Below are positions 24,831 through 33,452 of a stretch of 64,000 nucleotides of DNA, piece by piece (within the stretch, counting starts at the first letter, position 1; every line of letters starts with the position of its first letter). A program made the position numbers and the translations under genes. Below the pieces are notes generated by a model. The model did no database searches. It saw only the letters and a list, made by a program, of their open reading frames with translations, and had not been told where the DNA came from. This DNA comes from Chlorobiota bacterium (GTDB taxonomy: Bacteria > Bacteroidota > Ignavibacteria > OLB7): positions 397,393 to 461,392 of the forward strand of contig JAQBOZ010000007.1 in the NCBI GenBank assembly GCA_028287785.1, in the 5' to 3' direction.

Positions 24831-27404
24831 CTACAATCCCGCTTCTATCTGCAGCGAGAATATCCTCGGCTGACCGAAGTGCGTTCCGCCGAAGCTCGAC
24901 TCGAACTTGTAGAGATAGGGAGTGTCCAGCACATTGATCACCGTGGCGCTTACCCTGGCGCGAATCCCGGTCAGCTCCAGCAGATCGATCCCCGCTGCAA
25001 CGTCGAACGTCACATGCGGCGCCACCGATTTATCGGGCGATCCCGGCTGCTCTGATTCCAGGCTGAGCAGATCGATCACCGCATCCGAATATCCCCTCCG
25101 ATGAAGCTCCGTGCGCGATGCCTCCGGGTCCAGGCCAACCCCCTGCTTGTCGGTCAGGTCGAACGGCAGCCCCATATCGAAACGGCCTCCGAGTGTCGCG
25201 AAGAAGCCCATCGGCAGATGATAGGTCAGGTTCATCGACGAGGTGAGGATCTGATTGTGCTCGGTCGGGAAGATATCCTCGCCGGCAAATGGATGCGAGT
25301 AGTTCTGTCCCTCCTCGCCAAGGATCAGCCCCGCGGTGATCGGCGAGAGGGTGGTATCGGTCGGCTTCAGCCCAAGCGCCACGCCGCTCCCCACCGAGAG
25401 GAAGCCGGAGAAATGGTTCCAGTCGCGCAGCTCGACCCGCAGATCGCCTCCGGCAACCAGGCCGTTCCTGAGATTCACGGGGAAGATGATGCCGGAGTTC
25501 CCCAGCTCCACCTTCACGATGAAATCATCGATCAGCTTTCCGTAGGCGGCCAGATCGAACGTGAGATAATCGTTCAGGCGATACGCCGCCCCAAGCTCGA
25601 TGTTGTGCGATTTCTCGCTCCTGACCGTGGTGGGCGTTGTCCCCTGCTCGGCCCCCGTCAACTGCTTTGCTTCCAGGGAGCTGGAGACAAGGATATTCTC
25701 CACCGGCGCCTGCATCACGATCCGGTTGTAGCTGCCACGGAGGATCAGATCGTCGTTCACCGCGAAGGTAGCCCCCAGCCTCGGGGAGATGCCGGTCTCC
25801 TGTTCGATGAGATCGAACATGTCGAATCGAAGGCCGGCGCTGATGGTCCATCTGTCAAGCGTGATCTGGTCCTGCGCGTAGGCGAAATAGCTCTTCCCCT
25901 TCTGCTCGCGATCCACCAGGAACGGATGGCCTCCCCTGGTAAGATCGTATGGCTGGTATCGGCGGTCGCCGCCGGAGCTGTCGGGGTTGGAGAGGGCCGG
26001 GTTGGTGACAGCGAAGGTGAAGAATTCCTTCAGCGGATAGACCTCGCCGCCAACACCGATCTTCGCCGCGTTCGGGGCGGAGAACCAGTCCGTCCGCGCT
26101 GAAAACTCGATCTGGCCGCCGGTTGCGTCGTTGACGCGATCGGCGCCGATAAAGAGCTTCTCGTTTTCCGAGACCGCTTTCGCGGAGTCGGCGGGGCTGG
26201 AGACCTGCCGCAATCCGCCGCTGGTGACAAGCGCGTGGGCGTGCCGGGTATATCCAAGCACGCTGAGGAAGGAGCTGGGCGTCAGCTCCGCATTCAGACG
26301 GACGCCGGCCAGATAATCATCAAGATTCTGCCGCTGGTCCTGCGCCGATCCGACCTGGCCGTTCGGCACGTAATAGGTCGTCTTGTTGTAGCCCCCCAGC
26401 AGATTCAGATCGACTCCCCCTCCCAGCACCGCGTTCACCTTCCCGAAATAATGCTGCGACTCGCCATAATCATGGAGCGGATCTCCCTCGGCAATCGGGT
26501 CCAGATAGCGATCGCTCCGGCTACCCGCGCCGGCCAGATAGAGGGCCACGCGGTCATTGAGCGACCCGCCAAGCTCCAGCCCGAAATCCCGGTTGCCGAA
26601 CGATCCCATCGAGGCCCTTCCCGTGGCGAACACCGGCCGGTCGAACCCGGACTTGGTGGTCACTGCCAGCACGCCGGCCGTGGCGCGACCGTATTCCGCC
26701 GGAAGCCCCCCCGTCCGTATATCCACCGACTTGATGATCCCCGAGCTGAAGAGGCTGGAGTAGACCCGCGTCATGTTGCCGGTCACCGGAATGCCGTCGA
26801 TCACATACTGGAGCTGCGCGTCCTCGCCCCGAACGTGCAGGCGCCCATCCTCATCCGGCACAACGCCGGGCGTGTTCAGCAGCATCGCCTCGATCCCCTT
26901 TTCCGGCGTGGAGGTGGGGAGCGAGCTGATGGTCGCGGCGGTATAGAACGTGCTCGATCCCATCTTTTCCCTCTCCACCCCGGCCCGCGGCGCCTCCACC
27001 GTAAGCCCGGGAGCCGAATACCGTCGCACGGAATCGATTTCCACCATCACCGGGATGCTGGAGGAGACCGTAACCCATCGCTCGGCAACCAGCGCGGTGC
27101 CGAGAAGCAGATCCAGCCGGTAGTGGGCAAAGGGAACATCGCGCAGCGCGAACGAGCCATCCTGGCCGGGACGCGTCTCGATCACCGTGGTCCCCGATGA
27201 TACCTCACGAAGCAGAATCCGCATCGTCTCCCCACGCTCTATCGGCTCGCGAATCCGTCCGATGATGGCGCCGACCGATTGCTGTGCCGACGCGGAATCG
27301 ACGATGAAGATGGAGGCGAAGGCCGCCGCGATCATGACGTTCAGGAAACGGAACGGTGGGATGACGCCGGAACGGCGGTGGGAAGCGGGTGTAGTACTGT
27401 TCAT
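24831..27404 (-). CDS. TonB-dependent outer-membrane receptor
   Basis: An 857-residue receptor. The signal peptide ends near SASAQ (about 40). A carboxypeptidase-like fold (about 45-125, IGRIREPIERGETMRI to FALRDVPFAHYRLDLLL) is followed by a plug domain (about 145-255, GIEAMLLNTPGVVPDEDGRLHVRGEDAQLQYVIDG in its conserved part) and a 22-stranded barrel with alternating aromatic strands to the end. It imports or exports a ligand that cannot be named from sequence. An N-terminal CarboxypepD-like domain is usual for SusC-like and related FCB receptors. No SusD gene is adjacent. A 190-bp leader with hairpins lies upstream. Confidence 0.9.
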   Translation of the reverse strand: MNSTTPASHRRSGVIPPFRFLNVMIAAAFASIFIVDSASAQQSVGAIIGRIREPIERGETMRILLREVSSGTTVIETRPGQDGSFALRDVPFAHYRLDLLLGTALVAERWVTVSSSIPVMVEIDSVRRYSAPGLTVEAPRAGVEREKMGSSTFYTAATISSLPTSTPEKGIEAMLLNTPGVVPDEDGRLHVRGEDAQLQYVIDGIPVTGNMTRVYSSLFSSGIIKSVDIRTGGLPAEYGRATAGVLAVTTKSGFDRPVFATGRASMGSFGNRDFGLELGGSLNDRVALYLAGAGSRSDRYLDPIAEGDPLHDYGESQHYFGKVNAVLGGGVDLNLLGGYNKTTYYVPNGQVGSAQDQRQNLDDYLAGVRLNAELTPSSFLSVLGYTRHAHALVTSGGLRQVSSPADSAKAVSENEKLFIGADRVNDATGGQIEFSARTDWFSAPNAAKIGVGGEVYPLKEFFTFAVTNPALSNPDSSGGDRRYQPYDLTRGGHPFLVDREQKGKSYFAYAQDQITLDRWTISAGLRFDMFDLIEQETGISPRLGATFAVNDDLILRGSYNRIVMQAPVENILVSSSLEAKQLTGAEQGTTPTTVRSEKSHNIELGAAYRLNDYLTFDLAAYGKLIDDFIVKVELGNSGIIFPVNLRNGLVAGGDLRVELRDWNHFSGFLSVGSGVALGLKPTDTTLSPITAGLILGEEGQNYSHPFAGEDIFPTEHNQILTSSMNLTYHLPMGFFATLGGRFDMGLPFDLTDKQGVGLDPEASRTELHRRGYSDAVIDLLSLESEQPGSPDKSVAPHVTFDVAAGIDLLELTGIRARVSATVINVLDTPYLYKFESSFGGTHFGQPRIFSLQIEAGL

Positions 27405-27596
27405 GAGTTTACGGAGTCCGGATTATTCCAATATCAATGGCGTGATCAATTTGGCGCGCGCGGATGAAACGAGCAAACAGGTCATCGCAGGGGGTGATGA
27501 CCGGCCGCGCCGGAAAGAGGTGCAGGGGAGGGAGATAGTCTGCCGGGACTCCAACCGGCGGATATCGCCATCCGCGAACACGGGGTAAGAATCTGA
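27405..27596 (-). promoter_or_regulatory. Structured leader upstream of the TonB receptor
   Basis: The gap can fold on the minus strand into at least two hairpins: GGTCATC/GATGACC (27480-27486 and 27496-27502), and a GCCGG/CCGGC stem farther upstream. I looked for cobalamin, TPP and FMN riboswitch cores and saw none, so it is only a candidate regulatory leader. Confidence 0.3.
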
Positions 27597-27788
27597 TTAT
27601 TCGATCTTCCGAAGGCTTTTCCCGCAGATGCCGTTACCCCGTATCGTGGTAATGCACCGCGCCTCCGTCATATCACACTGGCCGCATGTCTCGCAGGTCA
27701 CCAGGATGCCGAGATTCTCCAGCTCCCGGAGAATGATACGCTCCGCCTCCGCGGAAATGCCATTGACGATAACACCGCTCGTGTCCAT
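27597..27788 (-). CDS. Small cysteine-rich hypothetical protein
   Basis: A 63-residue product starting MDTSGVIVNGISAEAERIILRE. The C-terminal half carries five cysteines (CETCGQCDMTEARC, then C near NGICGKS), which suggests a zinc- or Fe-S-binding knuckle. No family is recognised. The ATG at 27788 was chosen because the upstream extension is a low-complexity Trp/Arg stretch. It lies 125 bp after the RodZ-like gene on the same strand. Confidence 0.5.
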   Translation of the reverse strand: MDTSGVIVNGISAEAERIILRELENLGILVTCETCGQCDMTEARCITTIRGNGICGKSLRKIE

Positions 27789-27913
27789 AGTTCTCAACAG
27801 ACTGGTTTGCGTTTGGGTTCTCCACCGCCATGCCCATGCACGGCTCACCCTTGCAGCAGAGGGCGGCGGCCGCCCGATTCCCCGATGCGGCGCGGGCGAT
27901 GGATGTTCGCGAT

Positions 27914-28960
27914 CTACGGGTTCGCGGTTCGCATCGGCGTCGAGGTAATCACGCGGCGCGGCGGCACGACGGGACGCCGTCTGGGGGTTGCGGCGCGGCG
28001 CGTGGCGGAAGCGGCGGCCGGCGGCGTGGAAGCGGCCGGAGCCTGCCCGGTCGTGGCCCGGCGCGTGGCCGGAGGAGCGGTGCCCGTGCGGATGCCGTTC
28101 TGATCGATGATCTGATTGCGGACGCTGGTCTTCAGCGGGCCAAGCGTTCCAAGCGATTTCTCGTTCAGCTTCAGCGAAAGCCCCCCGGCGTTACCGAGCG
28201 ATATCTGGAACTTCTCGCCGGCCCGCCAGACCTTGGTGGCGCCGCTGTCCAGCGTTCCGCCATCGCTCCGTTTGCCATCCATCACAATCGTAAACCAGAC
28301 CTTCGCGGTCGCCCGCCCCTCAAGCGTCAGGCTGTCGCCGGTGCTCCCCGCGGAGGCCGGCTGTACCGCGTTGCTGTCGCCACGGGTGATGATGGTGGTC
28401 GGCGATCCGGTGGAATCGGCATGGCCGCCGCCCGCATTGCTGGCCTCCGGGTGTCCCGATGTCCTGAAGAACGCGTAGTAGATGCCGATAAGCGCCAGCA
28501 GCGCCAGCGCCCCCGTCACAAGCCAGCGGGAGGTATTGCCGCCGCTGAGCTTGATGCCCCGCCCCGCCGAAAGCCTTTTGAGCACCTCTCCATAGGCTTT
28601 CCGGTCCTTTTCGGGAAGCTGAGCCATGGGAAGGGATGATGCCGCGGCGGAATCGGCCGAGCCGCGGTTCCGGTTGCGGAGCTGGGGGACGCTTCGCCGC
28701 TCCGTTGGAATGGCGACGGGAGCCGGCGGCGGCGGCGGATTGTATTCTCCCAGCAGCGCGAGAAGATCGCCCGACTCGATGCCGACCACCTTGGCGTATT
28801 CCCGAACGAAGAGCCGGCGATGAGATTCGGGGATTGCCCCGAGCTGATCCTCATCGATCGCCTGAATAAATTTCGGCTGGATATACGTGCGCCGAGCGAT
28901 GTCGCCGATCGACATCCCACTGGCCTCACGCGCTGCGCGTAAACGTTGACCGACGGTCAT
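27914..28960 (-). CDS. RodZ-like membrane protein with N-terminal HTH and DUF4115 domain
   Basis: A 348-residue protein with the RodZ plan. The Xre-type helix-turn-helix (about 1-65, GQRLRAAREASGMSIGDIA) in RodZ binds MreB rather than DNA. A Pro-rich linker follows, then one transmembrane helix (about 145-165, WLVTGALALLALIGIYYAFF), then a periplasmic beta domain (about 205-290, DUF4115: VWFTIVMDGKRSDGGTL, WRAGEKFQISLGNAGGLSLKLN). The C-terminal 55 residues are an Ala/Thr/Pro/Arg-rich tail. It is inferred to organise the rod-shape elongation machinery. No mreB is in view. Confidence 0.85.
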   Translation of the reverse strand: MTVGQRLRAAREASGMSIGDIARRTYIQPKFIQAIDEDQLGAIPESHRRLFVREYAKVVGIESGDLLALLGEYNPPPPPAPVAIPTERRSVPQLRNRNRGSADSAAASSLPMAQLPEKDRKAYGEVLKRLSAGRGIKLSGGNTSRWLVTGALALLALIGIYYAFFRTSGHPEASNAGGGHADSTGSPTTIITRGDSNAVQPASAGSTGDSLTLEGRATAKVWFTIVMDGKRSDGGTLDSGATKVWRAGEKFQISLGNAGGLSLKLNEKSLGTLGPLKTSVRNQIIDQNGIRTGTAPPATRRATTGQAPAASTPPAAASATRRAATPRRRPVVPPRRVITSTPMRTANP

Positions 28961-29145
28961 GTGGAGAATGATTCTATAGAAGAGTAGATGCCCGTGCCCC
29001 GAGGAAGGGGTGAAGCTACAACGCCGATGGAGACATATTCAAGCTGGAGAACGGGCAATGCGAAAAATATGTTATCGATCCCCGGAAATGGCCCCGTTAG
29101 GCCCTCCCCCCGGCCCCCTCCCGCATCGTTCCCGGCCGCCGCAGT

Positions 29146-30903
29146 TCAGCGTTTCAACACGGTCAGCATGGTGATATCGTCAGATTGCGCCGCTCCCTTG
29201 GTGAACGCCATCAGATCTCCACGGAGTCGCGCCACCGCATCGACGGCATGAGCCGGCCTCTCGACCGCGAAAAGCGCCCGCAGACGCTCATCGCCATATT
29301 CCTCCCGATCGGCGCTCATCGCCTCGTTCACCCCATCGGTGTAGAGAAGAAGAAGATCGCCCCCCCGCATCTCGACCGTCCCGACATCATAGGGGATGAT
29401 CGACGGCATGATCCCGAGGATCACCCCGCCGCGGTCGAGCTGCAGAATCTCCCCGTCGCGATAGAGGAACGGCGGGTTGTGGCCGGCATTGACGTAGGTG
29501 AACGTGCTGGTCTCCGTGTCGAGGAGGCCGAAGAAGGCGGTGATGAACTTGTCGGGCGAGGTGTTCTGATAGATCACATCGTTGATGCGCGCCGTGAAAT
29601 CATCAAGCGGCAGCTCCAGTTGCGCCAGCGCGCGGACCGCGGCCTGCACGTTCGCCATCAGCAGCGACGCGGGGGTTCCCTTCCCGGAGACATCGGCGAT
29701 CGACATCAGCACGCGACCCTTCCCAAGCTCGATCACATCGTAGCAATCCCCCCCCACCTGATGCGTCGGGATCGTCTCGGCCGCCATGTCGAAGCCCTCC
29801 AGCTCGGGGAGCGATCGTGGAAGAAGCCCCTGTTGAATCTCCGCCGCGATTCTCAGATCCTCCTCCATCCGCTGCTTGCCGATCATCTCCTCCAGCAGCC
29901 TGATATTCTCCAGCGCGCCGGTCGCCAGGTTCGCGAGCGAGGAGAGGTATTCCAGATCCTCGTCATCCAGCGGATACTGAAGGCGCTCCCCCACCAGCAG
30001 AAGCCCGCGCTGGCTCCCCTGCACTTCCATCGGGATGGATGCGCGGACGCCCAGATCGTAGAGCGCCCCCTCCTGCGGGTTCAGCCCCTGCCGCGTCGGG
30101 AAGAGCTTCGGCCCCCAGCTTGCAACCTCCTCCAGCACCTCCGGCGGGAACTCCTCCTTGAAGCGGTTCAGCGCCTGGAAATACCCCTTCTGGTTGCGAA
30201 GAGCCACGGTATAATGCCTGATCGCCATCTCCCCCATCAGCGTGTAGCCAAGGAGACGGAGGATGGAATCGCGATTGATGATGGTGTTGAACTCCGCCCC
30301 CGCCTCGAAGAGCGAGCGGAGACGATGGATGCGCCGCTCCAGCCGCCGGTTGGCCTCCTGAAGCGATCCCCGCCCCTTGCACCCCTCCAGCGCCATCGCC
30401 GCGATCGTCCCCACCAGCAGCGCGTACGGGTTCCCCTCCGCGGATTTCTCCACCATCGGAGCGCCGAGCAGAAGGATGGCGAATGTCTCCTTTGCCGAGC
30501 AGATCGGCAGAATCTGCTCGATCCGCTCCGCCGCGAACCGCTCACGGTTGGTCTCGTCCTCGATCTCATCGAGCGTGAACGCGCCGTGCATGCGGTCCTC
30601 GTGCCAGAAGAAGCTGAACTCCCGGAGCGAGCCCGCCCCCCCCTTGGCGAAGAGCACCGTGAAGCCCCCCTCGCGATTCGGCAGGGCCACGGCGGCGCGA
30701 CCCAGCCCCAGCTTCCCCATCAGCGAGAGGAGAACGTTGTTGTAGATGACGGAAGGATCATCGCAGGCGTTCAGGATCCGGCTGAACTCCAGCAGTGCCC
30801 CGACATCGAGAGTGGAAGCGGAGAGCGTTGAATTCTCAGACATAGAGAGAAAGTTAGTGCCGCCCCGATACGATAATCCCACGGAAAGTTCCGGAATCAT
30901 CAT
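29146..30903 (-). CDS. PP2C-type (SpoIIE/RsbU) phosphatase with two GAF-like domains
   Basis: A protein of up to 585 residues. Two GAF-like sensor domains (about 30-170 and 195-345), with the fairly conserved LLLVGERLQYPLDDEDLEYLSSLA, precede a linker (EEDLRIAAEIQQGLLPRSLP) and the SpoIIE phosphatase domain. Metal-binding Asp residues are in place: GGDCYDV, IADVSGKG, YTDGVNEA and SDDITMLTV. It probably dephosphorylates an anti-sigma-factor antagonist in a partner-switching stress pathway; no such partner is nearby. The start at 30903 makes an ATGA overlap with the upstream gene. An alternative ATG at 30843 (MSENSTLSAS) is preceded by TAACTTTC, a possible -7 box. Confidence 0.88.
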   Translation of the reverse strand: MMIPELSVGLSYRGGTNFLSMSENSTLSASTLDVGALLEFSRILNACDDPSVIYNNVLLSLMGKLGLGRAAVALPNREGGFTVLFAKGGAGSLREFSFFWHEDRMHGAFTLDEIEDETNRERFAAERIEQILPICSAKETFAILLLGAPMVEKSAEGNPYALLVGTIAAMALEGCKGRGSLQEANRRLERRIHRLRSLFEAGAEFNTIINRDSILRLLGYTLMGEMAIRHYTVALRNQKGYFQALNRFKEEFPPEVLEEVASWGPKLFPTRQGLNPQEGALYDLGVRASIPMEVQGSQRGLLLVGERLQYPLDDEDLEYLSSLANLATGALENIRLLEEMIGKQRMEEDLRIAAEIQQGLLPRSLPELEGFDMAAETIPTHQVGGDCYDVIELGKGRVLMSIADVSGKGTPASLLMANVQAAVRALAQLELPLDDFTARINDVIYQNTSPDKFITAFFGLLDTETSTFTYVNAGHNPPFLYRDGEILQLDRGGVILGIMPSIIPYDVGTVEMRGGDLLLLYTDGVNEAMSADREEYGDERLRALFAVERPAHAVDAVARLRGDLMAFTKGAAQSDDITMLTVLKR

Positions 30904-31592
30904 GGAAATATCTCACTTCTCTCCACCACGGCAAACCGGGCAAAGAGCTCCTCCGCATACCACCCCTCATCCCGCGTCCGGCGCACCGCATCGCGATGGC
31001 CCTCCGTCCGGTAGGCGAACGCCTCCACGGCCGCCGCGTCGCGCCAGATCGTGAAGGTGGCCTGAAGGATAAAGGGCACCTCGCCTATCCCGATCGACGC
31101 CTGCAATCCATCCGCAGCCGTAAGAGCCACCCCTATGAGGGGAAGGCGACCCAGGAAGGCGTGGAGACGCGATGGCCGGATGTGCGCGTGCGTCAGCACG
31201 GCCACCGGCCCGGAGGGATGTTCGGATAGAGGAGATATCGGGAGGAAGGGGTTGGCCCCGCCCCATGCGCCGTGCGCGGAGAGGGTCGCAAGCATCACGG
31301 TTGCCACGGCGCCGGCATGGCGACGATATCGGCGGATGAAGCGGGAGTCATCCAGAAACCGGCGCGCGTCGTCCCGGCTCTCCCAGACGCAGAGAACGGC
31401 ATAGCGTCCCCAGTCGGGACGGCGGGAGAAGCCAAGGCCGCGTCCGGCACCCATCAGCCGGTGGAACCGGAGTCCGGGGATATCCCGGAGGAGGGGACGC
31501 GCCAGCGCCATCTGCGCGAACGCCCAGAGCCGCCGGCGTCCGGAGAAATGGAACACCGTCAGCGTGGTAACGGGGGACCGGTCCGCCATCAT
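30900..31592 (-). CDS. Spheroidene monooxygenase (CrtA)-like protein
   Basis: About 230 residues with the CrtA-family landmarks in order: TLTVFHFSGRRRLWAFAQM, the IPGLRFHRLMGAGRGLGF segment, RPDWGRYAVLCVWES, PVAVLTHAHIRPSRL, GIGEVPFILQATFTIW and GWYAEELFARFAVV. Characterised CrtA enzymes oxidise the carotenoid spheroidene and related compounds. Homologues are also found in non-phototrophs, where their substrate is unclear. The start is ATG 31592 or 31589; the longer frame overlaps the phospholipase gene. It is translationally coupled to the phosphatase gene (ATGA). A squalene/phytoene synthase lies 6 kb away. Confidence 0.75.
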   Translation of the reverse strand: MMADRSPVTTLTVFHFSGRRRLWAFAQMALARPLLRDIPGLRFHRLMGAGRGLGFSRRPDWGRYAVLCVWESRDDARRFLDDSRFIRRYRRHAGAVATVMLATLSAHGAWGGANPFLPISPLSEHPSGPVAVLTHAHIRPSRLHAFLGRLPLIGVALTAADGLQASIGIGEVPFILQATFTIWRDAAAVEAFAYRTEGHRDAVRRTRDEGWYAEELFARFAVVERSEIFP

Positions 31593-31629
31593 CTCCCGTT
31601 CGGGCTGTTGGGATGGGCGACCCGGCCGG

Positions 31630-32754
31630 TCATACCGCCCCCTTCTGCGCCATCGCCCGTATCCTTCCATACTCCTCCTCGAACCGGCGGGCAACCGCCT
31701 GGCTCTTGATGATCAGGATGTTCTCATCGTTGCTCTTCGCGGCGGAGCCGGTGAAGTTGTAGCTGCCGGTGATGGTCCAGAGCCCGTCGATGATGATCAC
31801 CTTGTGATGCATCACATACTTGTTGCCATCCTTCAGCACCGGGATGCCGGCCTTGACAAGCCTCGGCATCTCCGCCCCCTTGCCATCGGAGCCGCGCGTC
31901 TCCACCACCCCTTCCACGGCCACGCCGGCGTTCTTCCTGGCAATCAGCGCGTCGCCGATATCATCGTCGGCGAAGCTGAAGGCGAGGAAATGAACGCTTT
32001 TCTTTGCGGCGTTGATAAAGCGGATCACTTTCGGCGGAACGTCATCCTCCGGCGCGAAGTAATTGTAGATATCGGCATCCCCCAGCTTCACGAGGGAATG
32101 CGGCGTGTTCGATGTCGATTTCGGGCCGAACTCCCCGCGCTCGAACATCTCCGCGAACTCCGTGGCGTAGTTGGCGGCCAGATCGCGCGAGCGGATGATA
32201 AGGCCGTTGTTGTTGTTCCTGAAGGAGCAGTTGTCGGTGGCGTTGAACGATCCGGTCCAGACGGCGGCGCCATCGGCCACCACGAACTTGTTGTGCATCA
32301 GCGCCGTCCGCTCGTCGAACACCACGGGGATGCCGGCGGCCATCACCCCTTTCATCTCCTTATTATCGCGGTAATCGCTGTCGCCGACCAGCCGCACCTT
32401 CACGCCGCGGAGATGCGCCGCGATCAGCGCGTCGGCAATCCGCTGCGACTCCAGCTCGTAAAACGCGCAATCGAGCGTGTTCCTGGCCGTGCCGATGAAC
32501 TCGGCAAGATGCCTGTCGATATTCCCCGGGTCCTTCTGCCCCACCGTGGGATCGTTGGCGTAGGTATCGCTGAAATAGATTTCGATGCCGGGCGGCATGG
32601 CCGTGCCGCCGCGCGCGCCGGCGGATGGTGCCGGCGCGGACGGCTTTGCCGGCTTTCTCTGCGTCTCCATTACCTTGAAGATTGCCGCCGCCGCCACGAT
32701 AAGCCCCAGGGCCACGTATGTCATCCTTCGGCTGAAGGTGGATCGTGCTGCCAT
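31630..32754 (-). CDS. Phospholipase D-like (two-HKD) exported protein
   Basis: A 374-residue protein with an N-terminal membrane anchor or signal (about 10-27, MTYVALGLIVAAAAIFKV). It contains two PLD half-sites, each with the HxK(x)4D signature: MHNKFVVADG followed by GSFN, and MHHKVIIIDG followed by GSYNFTG. Both histidines and lysines are intact, so it should be active. The single anchor places it in the periplasm or on the envelope. PLD-fold enzymes of this simple type include nucleases (Nuc), phospholipases and cardiolipin synthases; with no long hydrophobic channel motif visible, the substrate is open. It stands 12 bp after the small gene upstream and 37 bp before the CrtA-like gene. 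Confidence 0.88.
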   Translation of the reverse strand: MAARSTFSRRMTYVALGLIVAAAAIFKVMETQRKPAKPSAPAPSAGARGGTAMPPGIEIYFSDTYANDPTVGQKDPGNIDRHLAEFIGTARNTLDCAFYELESQRIADALIAAHLRGVKVRLVGDSDYRDNKEMKGVMAAGIPVVFDERTALMHNKFVVADGAAVWTGSFNATDNCSFRNNNNGLIIRSRDLAANYATEFAEMFERGEFGPKSTSNTPHSLVKLGDADIYNYFAPEDDVPPKVIRFINAAKKSVHFLAFSFADDDIGDALIARKNAGVAVEGVVETRGSDGKGAEMPRLVKAGIPVLKDGNKYVMHHKVIIIDGLWTITGSYNFTGSAAKSNDENILIIKSQAVARRFEEEYGRIRAMAQKGAV

Positions 32755-32766
32755 ATCGAAATCGAA

Positions 32767-33015
32767 TTAGGATGGGTGTTGGTCAGGATCGGGGCTGCCC
32801 GGCTCGTCAGGGGGGATCAAGAGGGGCACCCCTTCCCCGGCGCAGCGGTTGATGCGGCGGATCGTCTCGATCACCTCCCGCGCCTCGTCATCGGTGGCGG
32901 CCTTCTCCAGACGCGCCTCTCCCCATGCCAGCAACGGCGTTGCCTGCTCGTCGGTCAGGTTATCGGTGAGCGATTCATCGTCGTGCAGGCGATCGAGAAA
33001 GGGTTGTATGTCCAT
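32767..33015 (-). CDS. Small acidic hypothetical protein
   Basis: An 82-residue acidic protein (MDIQPFLDRLHDDESLTDNLTDEQ, listed here in two conserved-looking pieces, then LLAWGEARLEKAATDDEAREVIETIRRIN). It is predicted helical with a Pro-rich tail (PPDEPGSPDPD). The even coding pattern and tight 12-bp spacing to the PLD-like gene support a real gene. No family recognised. Confidence 0.6.
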   Translation of the reverse strand: MDIQPFLDRLHDDESLTDNLTDEQATPLLAWGEARLEKAATDDEAREVIETIRRINRCAGEGVPLLIPPDEPGSPDPDQHPS

Positions 33016-33452
33016 TTCGGAAGGGGAACGGGGTCATTAACGAAACGGGCCGGCGCAATCGCGGGAATGGACGCCACATGGCGACGAAGATATGATGCCG
33101 AAGCCAAAGATTAAGAAAAATTAAGCAAACTGATTATCTCGATTTGCGTCCATGCGGTAGTTTCCCTCTCTTTACTGGAGCGCATCCTCCGTTTCCACTG
33201 GTAACGGGCTCCACTAATCGGATCAGGATCGCGTCTGTCAATTGCGTTTCCAGCAACAGATCACGCTCCGACATTCCGTGGTATCCGACCGTTGCGGCCT
33301 CCGTACCGGGCCCCAGGCATCGATGCAGGGGGGAACGGGTTTGTGCCGATCCTCAGGGATCGTGTAACACGCTCAGCTCTTCAGGTGTAGTTTGTGCGCT
33401 CCACGAAACGCCGGTACGATGGCATGATCCCGTTATCAAATAATCGAACTGC
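33016..33452. other. 437-bp intergenic region between divergent genes
   Basis: It lies between the divergent small acidic gene and the lytic transglycosylase gene and must hold promoters for both. It contains an A+T-rich patch at 33100-33140. I see no RNA gene, repeat or convincing ORF. Confidence 0.6.

Noticed and set aside
31564..33114. 516-codon open frame on the plus strand
   Set aside because: It covers the PLD-like gene in antisense; both HKD motifs are on the minus strand.
33144..33443. 99-codon plus-strand ORF before the transglycosylase
   Set aside because: No ribosome binding site, no recognisable domain, and irregular composition; treated as intergenic.
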